Of a stretch of DNA of 20,952 nt, positions 9,460 to 19,384 are shown in pieces (position 1 is the first letter of the stretch; each line of letters begins with the position of its first letter). Source of the stretch: Larix sibirica. Its lineage: Eukaryota > Streptophyta > Pinopsida > Pinales > Pinaceae. The notes under the pieces were generated by a model. It was not told where the DNA came from. It saw only the letters and a list, made by a program, of their open reading frames with translations, and did not search any database. Position numbers and translations under genes: made by a program. The stretch spans positions 51,505 through 72,456 of the forward strand of contig NWUY0300010007.1 of assembly GCA_004151065.3 (NCBI GenBank), in the 5' to 3' direction.

Positions 9460-10103
9460 TACATCTAAATTAAAACTACAAAACCAATTGCTATCAAATA
9501 CAACAACTAGTGTCGAAGGAACCTGCTATGTACCTTTTCAAGAGCATTGTCAAAAATGGTCCAAAAGGATGCCATCTACTTCATTCTGGATCAACAATAT
9601 TGATGTGCTCAATGATGATTTTGCAAAATCACATTCGCTATCAGTCATGAAATCAACAACTCAAGCAATTACCCATTCATCTTTTTTTCTAAGTTCAAGT
9701 TCCTTGCTTTGTTCATGTGACATATATTTCCCCAATACAAAAACAAGCCACGATATAACATCATCCTTTCCTTTTCACCTTTTGTAGAAGGAAGGGATTT
9801 TGAAAGCAAAAAGTCTTTATTCTTCACCATTTCAAAAAGTTTGTGACAAATGCAAACAATTGTTTCCCACTAACTCAATGGAATGCACACTCTGCAAAGA
9901 AGACACAATTTGCATATATGAACACATCATCAAATGTACTTTGGACACTGATAATGGCAGGCTGGGATTCCTTCTGCAAGTGCCACAACTTCAGTATTGT
10001 TGTCCAAGAATTGCACAAACGAGCTTCAGTGACTACCAGAAAAGCATTTCTTCAACAATTTTTTATTTGCACAAGTTATGTCTCAGGGGCATTTTCACAT
10101 TAG
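9460..10103 (+). pseudogene. RPA70-like protein, carboxy-terminal part with zinc ribbon
   Basis: Frame 2 (open to 9787 from about 9461) contains LLSNTTTSVEG and FQEHCQKWSKR, weakly like the 'T.i.inP..p.a..L..W' end of RPA DNA-binding domain B. From 9800 comes KAKSLYSSPFQKVCDKCKQL and then SMECTLCKED. The four Cys codons are 9842-9844, 9851-9853, 9884-9886 and 9893-9895, giving CxxC, ten residues, CxxC. IYEHIIKCTLDTDNG follows. This is the layout of the zinc ribbon inserted in DNA-binding domain C of RPA70 ('Y.aCp.C.k......C..C......y.y.l...i.D.tG'). After 'DNG' the best continuation is unclear: frame 3 offers WDSFCKCHNFSIVVQELHK to 10103, while frame 2 is open to 10381. No cellular RPA is implied. 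Confidence 0.68.
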
Positions 10104-10145
10104 CAATTGAGAATGTCATCCTTGAAGTCAATCTCTTCTCTTTAT

Positions 10146-10328
10146 GTATTTATGTTTTTGACACAATGCCTCACCAAGTGAATATGTCAAAGAGTTTCGG
10201 TTTTACTAGCTCTATTATGGAGGGCCTCAGACTTTTTATCTCTTTTCTCCAGGTATCTATGTTTTTTGACACAATGGTTCGTCAAGTGAATGTGTCAAAG
10301 AGTTCCAGTTTTGATAGCTCTATTTTGG
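10146..10328 (+). repeat. Two 75-76-bp direct copies, period 107
   Basis: Copy A (10146-10220) and copy B (10253-10328) share 'tatgttttttgacacaatg', 'caagtgaat.tgtcaaagagtt' and 'tagctctatt.tgg'. They differ by about ten substitutions and a one-base indel. The 32 bases between them are unique. The repeat falls just after the RPA zinc-ribbon region, inside an open frame that simply reads through both copies (DTMPHQVNMSKS and DTMVRQVNVSKS). Whether it was coding or a terminal feature of the element is unknown. Confidence 0.85.
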
Positions 10329-10381
10329 ATGCACATCATGACTTTTGTGTTGTTGACTACAAATATGTTCATGTCCAGTGA

Positions 10382-13300
10382 TATGCTTCCCTTGCATCTG
10401 GTGCAAGTTGTTGCCTCTACGAAACATAGCATGCTATGCAACCTGTGGCTAGATTGACATATGTTATTTTCTATGATCCTGCTTTTGTTCCATGTCATTT
10501 GCTTTTTCCTTTTTTTTGATATGGATATGCAACTCAACATTGCACTTGTCTAATGGAAACAATAGTTACAAGTACAATGAGCAACCACTGATATTTTACA
10601 GACAAATGATGTCAACTATGTGAAAAAATATGTAATGTTTATCTTTGTCCTATATACTTTGTCTTTGGTTTCATATGCAAAAACTCAACTTCAATTGCCT
10701 TTGCAAACTTACTTGCATAAATGGCAATTGTGTCTAAAATCTTCAAATTTGTCTGCATTCATGGAACTGCATTTATCTCTAATTGGGAAAACTATTTTAG
10801 TTATGGCAAATTGTTTTTTAGCTCAACAAATGTATCTTTTCCTGTCCTCTTCTAAATTGTTTATAATCGTTTGCATTTCTTCTATTTTCTTAATCTTTTT
10901 CTCTTTTCAGTGTTTCTTTTATTTGTTGCATCTTCTTGGCAATCTGTAAAACAATTATGAAATTCAGCTACACGAATCATGATTTCTTAGGAAAAAAATT
11001 ATGGGTTGGACCTACCTCACCTATTCAATATGGATACATCAATAACAATAGTTGGCTCGTTGCAGAGAAGAAAACAAATAGGCTACACTTTAGGATCAAA
11101 TGCCACGAGACTTCACCAATCTAACCATTTCCACTGCACTCAATACAAGTATCCATAAATTGCTCCTTTCTGAGCGACGCTACTACTTGATTTCCCAGGC
11201 ATATAGTTTTCAAACTATTTGGAGTTATTCTTGACGACATGAACACACCTCACTATTATGTTTTCAAGTCTTTTTATGCAATCTTTAAATACTGGCACCG
11301 GTCTTGAATCTACAACCTTGTAGCCAATCAAAATCTGAATTAGATTGGGCTCAATGACATTCTTCTTAGAACATCTCTACCTTGTACAATGCTAAAAGGA
11401 ATTCATATCAGCACTGGTTTAGTTTTTTTCCCTGATTTTGGAAGTCCTCTTTTCACATACAGATTCAAGGTTGTAGTCCATAACAATACAAAGCACTGCC
11501 AACAACTTTTCTGCTTTACTACAAACATGCACTATGTTATCCTTTGTTTCTATGCAACATACCATATTTACGTACATGGATGTTGATTTCTTGGGGAAAA
11601 AATGGTATTAAGTGTTAATATTTGGTTAAGGCCCTATTTTGATAAAGGCTACATGGCACTTAATTCTCTATCCTACGTTCTTCGCATGGTTGTTTTATAA
11701 AATAATAGACCTATTGTTTAGCTTGTAAGTGATCACGAAATTACTTCCAACTTCAACTTATGAGATAATGACATTAAAGTTATAAATACCGAAACAATGA
11801 GTTCCTTCATGATGTATCCTATTTGTAAAGAAATAATAAACTACTAATCTAGTAATCCTTTTTCAACTTTAGAGAAAAAGAAAAAAAATAAATTCAAATT
11901 ACTTTTAATTATACTCTTTTTTGATTCTGATCAAAAAGTATAGCTAAATTGTTCCCCCTTTTCCCTATTTTTTTCCAATTTAATTTTGACTTAAATATGT
12001 ATTTGATCTGACATAAGCAATCCTAATATTTGGCATGATCAAATGCTTCCAAAGAAGCATTTGTCTTGTAAGTAACAAAGCATTTATAGGGATTATCTTG
12101 AAAATAATGCTACTCTAGTTGAAAAATGTTGGCAGGCAATTATATTCTCTTGGTAAATATTTGTTGCTTAGAAATTATTACTCTTAGCTAAAATTTTGCT
12201 AATCATGGATTCCTTTTCAATGATGACAAAGTTTTCAATCTGGCATGGGTTTCTTATTCTCTTGTAGGTCACTGGGCAATTACATTGTGATGCTTATTGA
12301 ATTCTAGCAAATGCCATACATAGTCATGTTCATATTTCCATTTTCCCTTTGAATGAATAGTTATTGCTTGTACCAATGTTGGCTAGGTTGCTCAATCTCT
12401 ATTAGGAAATTGGGCAATGCTTTGAGAGTTCTAGCGAAGGTCATGCTCAATCATGCCCATGTTCTTATTTTTATTTTTATTGGTGTGGTTTCATGTTTTG
12501 TTATGTATATGATGAACAATTATATTCTTATGTCGTTATGATTGAATAGGTAATCTCATCTTGTTTAAGAACAATGATTTGAAATATTGAATTTTTGAAT
12601 TGTTTATTTCATTTAAACACAAAACATAATACATTTTTTTATTTATTTATGTGCTGAATAGTGATGTCTTATTTCCTTTCTTTAATGTCCACTATTAGCC
12701 TATTGAACCATAGTAAAAATTAGTTCTTAAATAGTGTTGTTGTTTGATTTTACATTTGTACCTCTCACCCAACCTAGAATCCATTATGTTTTCATATACA
12801 ATGACCAAACCAAACCTTTGGAATCCATTATGTTTTACATTTGTACCTCTCACCCAACCAAACCTTTAGTGACAGCATGAATGTTACTGAGGATGGTCTC
12901 ATTGTTTGTCCTAACTACATTCGATGCCATTGGATCCATGTCCTTAGGATCCTACTTGGCTAGTTGCAACTTCGGTCCCACCACCTATGTATCAACAATA
13001 GCCACCATATCTTGAGGTCTCAGATATTTGCCATCTATGACATCTCCTTAAGAATAAGTTTGAGCAAAAGTTCATTTTCAAGTGTCCACTTGTACTTTTA
13101 TTTCCATTTATGACCTTGATGTTGAGCCAGGGCCTTAAGTTTCTTACGGTTATTCATTTTTGTTGGCATAACTATCAAATTTTCTTGATTGATAAATCAA
13201 TAGATTATATTGTAGGAAAATAACTATGAATCAATTTCCTATATTTAATTATTCTATTATACAATCATACCAACCATTATGTTTGTAATTTTGCTTTGTA

Positions 13301-13734
13301 TGAAATGCCTTAATGGTTTAGATATTTTGTGTATTGATCCAAATTTTACAGTTCTTCCTACATTGTTACTTAATGTTGGTTTACTTCAAGCCGAGACAAA
13401 ATGTCCTCTGTATGGACTATATCTAGTTACTATTAGTAAAATAATTTGTTATTTTTCATTCTTAACTTTGTAATAGTAAATTTGTTCCTTTTTCATTCTT
13501 AACTAGTAAATTGGCTAGGTCCAACAAGGCCATAAGACCTACACCTTAATCTATTTGTGTTGTCCCCAAATTAACATGGTTTATCTGATACTAATGGGCT
13601 AACATACATCCCTAGTTTCTTATCTTATGTTGCCCAAACTCCAACTTTGATAAACAAACGACCAAGTTCCTTTACACTAAATCTTTTGAATATTTCTTCC
13701 ACTCAAAGGGGTCAAGATTCCAAGTGTGCACATC
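10382..13734. other. AT-rich DNA without recognisable genes
   Basis: I found no conserved protein motif on either strand; the open frames here are 60-110 codons, hydrophobic and low-complexity, as expected by chance in T-rich DNA. The 3' end of the Helentron probably lies in its first part. A weak hairpin (agccaatc ... gattgggct, about 11322-11353) is the only stem-like element I noticed there. The stretch 12747-12859 contains interleaved direct repeats, listed separately. Confidence 0.55.
12747..12859 (+). repeat. Interleaved short direct repeats
   Basis: The 28-base string tttt-acatttgtacctctcacccaacc occurs at 12747-12774 and again at 12832-12859, period 85. Between and around them 'gaatccattatgttttcat' and 'gaatccattatgtttt' (12777 and 12820), and 'ccaaaccaaaccttt' and 'cccaaccaaaccttt', are also doubled. 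The pattern suggests a local tandem duplication followed by partial rearrangement. Confidence 0.8.
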
Positions 13735-13793
13735 GTGTGAGATATTATACATTTATACATTTATAGTGTGAGATACTATGCATTTATACATTA
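13735..13793 (+). repeat. 31-bp tandem repeat, about two copies
   Basis: The unit 'gtgtgagatattatacatttatacat' starts at 13735 and recurs at 13766 with two or three changes. It is a simple AT-rich tandem repeat of no evident function. Confidence 0.75.
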
Positions 13794-16700
13794 CATTGAT
13801 TATTATTCTTTCAAAACCATTTTCCTCCTATTCTATTGAATTGTAGAAAAAATGATCACATGTGACTACTTAATAAAGTCGATACTCAATTTTCCTTGTG
13901 CACAAACTCTACCTACTTTTTTTTCCCCTTGTGGTAGACCATCAATGCTTTGAGATACCTCTATGCATATGTTTAAGATTTATTTGTATATGTTAAGATT
14001 TTTGCATATGTTTAAGCTAGTGCTGTTAGTGAAGCTGAAACATTGCTTTTATGGAAACTTGTCTATTTTAGGAACATTTGTTGATGAAAGAAACCATGTT
14101 CTAGTTTGTCTACAATTGAGTTTTATATTGTCTCTACTATGTTCTATAATTTAATTTCATCTCGCATAAATGTTTTCCGTGTATTTGCATAGGCATGAAC
14201 CTGGAACGATGCTTTTATGAAGAAAACATCAACTGCAGGGACATTGCCGCATCTTCTTCTCTTTTTCAATAAACTCCACCACTAATAGCAACCGCATGGA
14301 CATTGCCACATCGTGGCTCTTATTAGATTATTTTGTATAAATACTATTAAATTCTATATAGTTATTCAACTATAAATGTATATATTATAATGCATTTATA
14401 CATCACAGAGACGATTAGAGTTGGAGTTGTAGCCAAAGTTGGATAATGCCATCATTTATATTCATGTGATTGGGAGAGGGAAGTATTGTGATACATTATC
14501 TATAAAATTTGAAAAAACAACTATGCTAAATCAGGTGCAAGTATGTGATTTAAAACAAAATGTGTAACTAAACCTTCAATTGATGCTAGAATTTGAATCA
14601 AATATTTGAGATATAATGTTTTGGTCATGGCCAACAAGAGCGATATGTGGGCATAAGTTGCAATTCATAAATAATTATATTTTACAACATTGATTGAAGG
14701 ATAAATGTACAACTCAACCATTAGATCCAAGCAACACTACTCAAATTTGAATTGAATATAATTCGAGAAACAATATATGTTGACAGTCATAGTTGACTTT
14801 TATTAGAGCAATATGTAACTAGGAGATGCAATTCATGCATCAAATAATTATACTGTACATGTTATTGGGTGAGGTGTCGTGAAGCATGACCAACAAATCC
14901 ATGCATACTAACATGGAAAATCCTTATTAACATTATAATGCACATTAAAATGACTATACTACTACAACTAAATTACATATAAATAGTAGATATATTGATT
15001 TTAATTCACATAATCATAAACTAGTCGTGCATGTTTATCCTTAATCTATATTAGTAATTTATGTTAGTAGTTTGTACCAGCATTACTTAAAATTCATTAA
15101 AATTGCTTAAATTTGCCAATATATAGATTATAATGAATGATGTGACTAACATTTTTGGTCAAAGAATTACAACATTCTAAAATTGCACTACTGTTTAAAG
15201 GGAAAAAGGAACGAAGATAAAGAACCCCTACCATTGTCTGTCTACAAACACTTATAAAAAATAAAATTAATAGTTGCCTTTTGGGGTAGGGCTTACTTTC
15301 TTTTCATTGTGCCCAGGTTGAGGAGACTACTCAACATCCATGTTTCTCCAACAAATGAACTTCCAAAGCTTCAAACTCCACAAATATTGCTTTGAACATT
15401 TTCCCCAATGCAATGTAAACTTATATTGTGTTGCTAAGCTTGGTCTTCACTCTCGGGACAATAATTTTTTACAAGATTATCAAATGAGTGTCAAAATCAA
15501 GGATACAACCAAAGCTTCAAACCTCTCAAGCTGAGAAACAAATTGGCTACTGTGTAATTTGACCAAAATGGGCTTCAAAGATGAGAAAAAGGGGCAACCT
15601 CGTACACTTGGTTTGCATAAATTGAGCCTTGGATGGAAGAATGAAATGTTAAGTGTGGAATCCAATTGAGATGAGGGTAAAAGCAAAAAAAAACTCAATA
15701 ACAAAACACCACCATTGGATATAGATGAAGGTTGAGATTGGGTCTCAACAATGCATGTGCCTCCCTTCCAAACCTGAAGTTACACGGCTTGTATTTAATG
15801 GTCAAGTGACATCACCAATGGTAAGTCTATGCCATGATAATCCCACAAAGTTATGAGTGAAGTACTACTATTTCAATGCACATAAGCCTTCACTTGCATG
15901 CATTTTTGTATGAGCTTTTGGTAAGTTCAACCTTGTACTCACATTGGTGTATCAAGGTTTGACAAGGTCTTGATCTTATATTTTTTTTTTCAATCTCTAG
16001 CCTTTGATAAGAGTGTAGGCAGAGCTCAAGGCATAAAACAATGTTAAGATTAGATCTTAGGTGTGATTTTAATGCACACATAATGTTCATTTTCTAACCA
16101 TGCCTTTCACTTTGCTTTTCTTAGTATAACATCAAACCATAATAGGGTGGAGGTTGACAATCAAAACCAATTAAGCCATCTACATCTATAACCAATGACT
16201 TTACATATACAACAATTGGACTTATTTGTGAATGCCATGTAAGCATATAATCACCATGACAAATCATTAATCCACAACCATAAACCACATGCAAGTCTGC
16301 TATTATAACATAATAATAATAAACCTGCGGCAATCATTTGGAACTATGTAATATCATGAACCAAATCATAAATATACCACATTTGTGACAACCATCCTTG
16401 GCATGAACAAATTAGAAACATCGTGTAATTAACCTTGGAGTTCATACATTAGCGTATAATGCAACAAGTCAACTAGTAAGTTGTGACACATCCATCGATT
16501 TGATCTTATTGTACACTAGGAGGATACCTTATGATGCCTAGTAGAGGATTAGGGTTGAATGATCACATGACAATGTGAAATTTAACGTTTATTATGACTC
16601 TAGAGACAGACAAAACTTTTGATATATAGTTTTGTTACGATAGGTTTTTTATATATAACTTCTTTGTGATAATTAACAATCATACTCATGTTGACCATTT

Positions 16701-17233
16701 TTTAGTTAAATGCATTCTTTCATCTAGTCAAACTTATATCATTATTATTACACTTAACAACTACCTAATTAAATCCTTTAACATAGAACATTGAGAGCTT
16801 AACCATTTAAAACTACAGATTTTGACTTTTCGCATTTGTTCAATAAATTAATCAGCATTTACAAATCCCAACAAATGCATTTGAAAATAAAAGAGTAGTC
16901 TAAAATGGAATTTAAACAATGAAAAAAAATTGACCAAAGATTAAATCACTAGATTTTGATGATAATAGTCGAAAAAAGTCCAAAATGTATAACATTTAGA
17001 CAACTCTGAAAATAAATTGAATTTGTCTAATTATTAAACTTTTTAGACCTATATACAATTTGAATATATCAGATCATAACTAAAAAGGGTTAATATACTA
17101 CCAAAATAAATCTAAAAATCTAATAGTTGGATAACTCCAAAAAAATAATGATAACATCATGATGAAGACTCTTAATATTTCATACTTAAAATAGGTTAAA
17201 ATCCATCACAATAATTAGATGCTCTATGGTGAG
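13794..17233. other. AT-rich intergenic DNA, no gene found
   Basis: No protein family can be recognised on either strand. The part 15300-15900 is less AT-rich than its surroundings and could be an old transposon remnant, but short frames there (64-74 codons, both strands) show no motif. A degenerate repeat pair at 14561-14853 is listed separately. I saw no tRNA, rRNA or CRISPR-like structure. Confidence 0.5.
14561..14853 (+). repeat. Diverged direct repeat, two copies of about 120-150 bp
   Basis: Copy A (about 14561-14680) and copy B (about 14705-14853) follow the same order of blocks. These are tgtaactaaacc / tgtacaactcaacc, then aatttgaatcaa / aatttgaattga, then gagcgatatgtggg / gagcaatatgtaac, then gttgcaattcataaataattatat / gatgcaattcatgcatcaaataattatac. 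Identity is well below that of the other repeats. It looks like an old tandem repeat unit. Confidence 0.5.
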
Positions 17234-17246
17234 CCATGTCTCTCAT
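17234..17246 (+). repeat. Left target-site duplication of the SINE
   Basis: ccatgtctctcat, repeated exactly at 17522-17534. The two copies bound the SINE; the poly(T) run (poly(A) of the minus-strand element) begins two bases after this copy. Confidence 0.9.
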
Positions 17247-17521
17247 ATTTTTTTTTCTTAACCGAGAACCCATACCACCGCATTGCTAGCTTGGTAGACA
17301 ACAAACCAACTTGATAAACTCATGTTAGGGCCAACCTACATGTTGGATGCAAGAATGATCTGCTCGACGACAAGTAGAACTATCACCATGGTCACACGAG
17401 GCCTTTATAGGACGACAATCTCCCCCACAAGAAAGAACTACAATACCCCCTCACGGATTCGAACCTGGACTTCCATCGAGTCATCCATAAGGCCCCACAC
17501 TGGCTCACACCCTCAACCCCT
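17247..17521 (-). mobile_element. tRNA-derived SINE, apparently full length
   Basis: The element is 275 bp and is read on the minus strand. Near its 5' end (high coordinates) lies an A-box-like sequence (complement of 17495-17508, gtgagccagtgtgg). About 30 bases further is a perfect B box, GGTTCGAATCC (complement of 17455-17465). Together these form the RNA polymerase III promoter inherited from a tRNA. A non-tRNA body of about 200 bp follows, ending in A9 (T run at 17248-17256). Perfect 13-bp direct repeats flank it, showing insertion by LINE-type target-primed reverse transcription. It has no coding capacity. A pseudo-tRNA alone would not explain the tail and duplications. The family is not one I can name. 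Confidence 0.9.
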
Positions 17522-17534
17522 CCATGTCTCTCAT
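17522..17534 (+). repeat. Right target-site duplication of the SINE
   Basis: ccatgtctctcat, identical to 17234-17246. It directly abuts the 5' end of the minus-strand SINE. Confidence 0.9.
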
Positions 17535-17916
17535 CTTATCCAACTTATGTAAGCATTAGTGAACTTTACAAGTAACCTGTGACAATCTAGCTTTAGCTTG
17601 TTCATTGAACTTGAAAAATGTCAAATAACTTTTTATTATTATTTTAATTTAGGGAAATTGCATGTAGGGAAGTGAGATGTAGGGCAAAGCTTTTCTTTAA
17701 ATACAATGACTCTTTAAGGTTTTTGATGCATGATATTGAATTAGTACTAGAAGTAAGAAAAAATGATATTACATCATTTCTAAGATATATATTTCAAAAT
17801 TATAATGATATAATTTCTAAGATATATGTTTCAAAATTATAAGTTATACATTTCAAAGTTAATTTTTAATTAAAAGTTTTGTATGTTCTATAAATCATAT
17901 TTATTTTATAATTATT
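17535..17916. other. AT-rich spacer between the SINE and LINE insertions
   Basis: No gene. It includes a 30-bp unit, atttctaagatatat.tttcaaaattataa without its variable base, at 17776-17805 and 17813-17842 (period 37, one mismatch). Confidence 0.6.
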
Positions 17917-17936
17917 CATTAATTTACAAAATACAC
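17917..17936 (+). repeat. Left target-site duplication of the LINE
   Basis: cattaatttacaaaatacac, repeated exactly at 19809-19828. A run of seven T (17938-17944), the poly(A) tail of the minus-strand element, follows after one base. Confidence 0.88.
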
Positions 17937-18513
17937 ATTTTTTTACAATAATGGATATTTATATTATTTTAAAAGGGAAGTACTGCAACTAGATCATATA
18001 GCCATCTTGTATAAAAAATTTCAAAATTTGTTATAGGCTGTCCATATTTGCTCTTGAATTCTCATGTTGTCTATAATGATATTGTCCAACTGTTTCTTAT
18101 TCAAGAATTTTCCACATTGATCTACTAAACAACTGGTGAACGACTTCCAAAATATTCAAAGGACTAACACATATTTACAAAACATAAAAAATGAAAGTTG
18201 GAGATTTTACAAAGATCATTATGAAATTATTTCAAGTGTTGCAATTGTGTATAAAACTATAGGCTTGCAATTTGCTTGGTGGGAACTGCCTACATTTCCA
18301 TCCCTGTGTCCTGGAGACAAAAACTTCTAAAGACTCATGCTTTCATAAATGATTGCAATCCACACTACGCATGGTCGAGAATGGAAAAAATACACAACGA
18401 GAGGGTCTAAAAAGGAGCTCGAAGGCAGAAGAAGCCGAAGGAGATAGCTTGAATGCAGAAGAAACTATTATCCTTGCAAGGGATAGGCTTAGTCTCATAG
18501 GAAGATTTTATTT

Positions 18514-19164
18514 TTAAATACGGGGGAGAGACATTGGAAAGAAAATGCTACTAGGGTTGGGGAAATTTAAGAGAGTCAGATTCAAAGCAAGATAACTCAC
18601 CTCGAAGGCAAGAGAGATAACATAAGGGGAGTGAGCACCCTTCAAGAATTTAAAACCATTAGTTGTAACAAGATTCAACCATCTTGAGAGACAAAAACTC
18701 ATAAACACGGGGACCAAAGATAACTCAATGAAACACATGCAGTTCATAGGAAAAAACATAGGCGACCCAAAGGAGCGAAGCATAAGCCGTATTTGGAAAC
18801 ACAAAATTGAAAGATAATATCCAAGGCAAGAAATAAGAGAGAGTTTGAGCATAATAGAGAGGGAGGAACTTGGAGAATCCATGAAGGAAAGTTGGAGCTG
18901 GAAATGAAGAGCCTTTAAGACCTTTGTGCACTTCTTGTAACCACAAGCCTCGAACCAAAGGTGGCCTTCCAAAACCAAAGAGACTGCAGAAGGAGATGCC
19001 TGCGCAACAATCTTCTTATGAAAGGAGAGGTGGGAAGACTTGGGATTAGAGGCAAGATCTTTCCACTTCTTCCTTGGGGGTTCAAACACAATAAGCCGAT
19101 TCAGGATCCAAGAGACAGTAGAGCCAAAGCAAAACTGAAGCGTTCTCATACACTGAATTGCCAT
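18514..19164 (-). CDS. Unrecognised 216-codon open frame in the LINE 3' part
   Basis: This is the longest uninterrupted frame in the window. It starts at ATG 19164 (MAIQCMRTLQF) and ends at a stop at 18514-18516. I do not recognise it. The amino-terminal third has charged residues (PPRKKWKDL). The rest is rich in Leu, Ser, Phe and Cys with hydrophobic runs (LISCLGYYLSILCF), resembling translated non-coding sequence more than a folded protein. It lies 220 bases beyond the stop of the RNase H frame, in a different frame, inside the LINE. It could be part of a long 3' untranslated region, a transduced host segment, or a second small reading frame. Coding is doubtful. Confidence 0.25.
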   Translation of the reverse strand: MAIQCMRTLQFCFGSTVSWILNRLIVFEPPRKKWKDLASNPKSSHLSFHKKIVAQASPSAVSLVLEGHLWFEACGYKKCTKVLKALHFQLQLSFMDSPSSSLSIMLKLSLISCLGYYLSILCFQIRLMLRSFGSPMFFPMNCMCFIELSLVPVFMSFCLSRWLNLVTTNGFKFLKGAHSPYVISLAFEVSYLALNLTLLNFPNPSSIFFPMSLPRI

Positions 19165-19384
19165 AAAACAAGAAGGGTTTGGAACCTAGTATGAATTACC
19201 ACATGCGTGGAAGGAGGGAGGGCATACCTTCCTTATAAGAAAATGATGACCAGGTAAGTGGGATGAGTACGAGGGCACATGGATATAATCTTGCACCCCA
19301 TAAGAACCAGAACGGCTAGTATGAATCATAATTAATGATCGAAAAGGAGGATTGGAAATAAAAATTAGGGGATGAAATTCATGG

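Larger units (their letters stand above)
1366..10380 (+). mobile_element. Degenerate autonomous Helentron-type Helitron (OTU-OTU-Rep-helicase-EN plus RPA)
   Basis: This is a rolling-circle transposon fossil. All domains lie on one strand in the order OTU-like, OTU-like, zinc finger with DUF6570-like segment, Helitron_like_N/HUH Rep, PIF1 helicase, AP-like endonuclease, then a separate RPA-like gene. The EN domain carboxy-terminal to the helicase, and the OTU domain, are the marks that separate Helentrons (Helitron2/HLE2) from canonical plant Helitrons, which have only Rep-helicase and RPA. The polyprotein spans about 6.2 kb (1366-7588), or about 2000 codons, and is broken by repeated frame changes and more than ten in-frame stops. 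The given bounds are those of recognisable coding sequence. The true termini (short inverted repeats and a subterminal hairpin in this group) were not found. Family assignment is firm; bounds are not. Confidence 0.9.

Noticed and set aside
11322-11353. Hairpin agccaatc...gattgggct as the Helentron 3' hairpin
   Set aside because: The stem is short with a bulge and no characteristic end follows, so it is no better than chance.
12240-12540. A weak repeat of 'tctcttgtaggtcactgggcaa' and 'tctctattaggaaattgggcaa'
   Set aside because: Similarity is limited to about 22 bases and fades at once; not convincing as a duplication.
15300-15900. A coding remnant in the less AT-rich stretch
   Set aside because: Short frames on both strands show no conserved motif, and I could not assign any family.
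17455-17508. A functional tRNA gene on the minus strand
   Set aside because: The B box is perfect but no anticodon arm or acceptor stem can be formed; the A tail and flanking duplications show a SINE instead.
17322-17552. Plus-strand 76-codon open frame
   Set aside because: It lies antisense across the SINE and its duplication, so it is not a gene.
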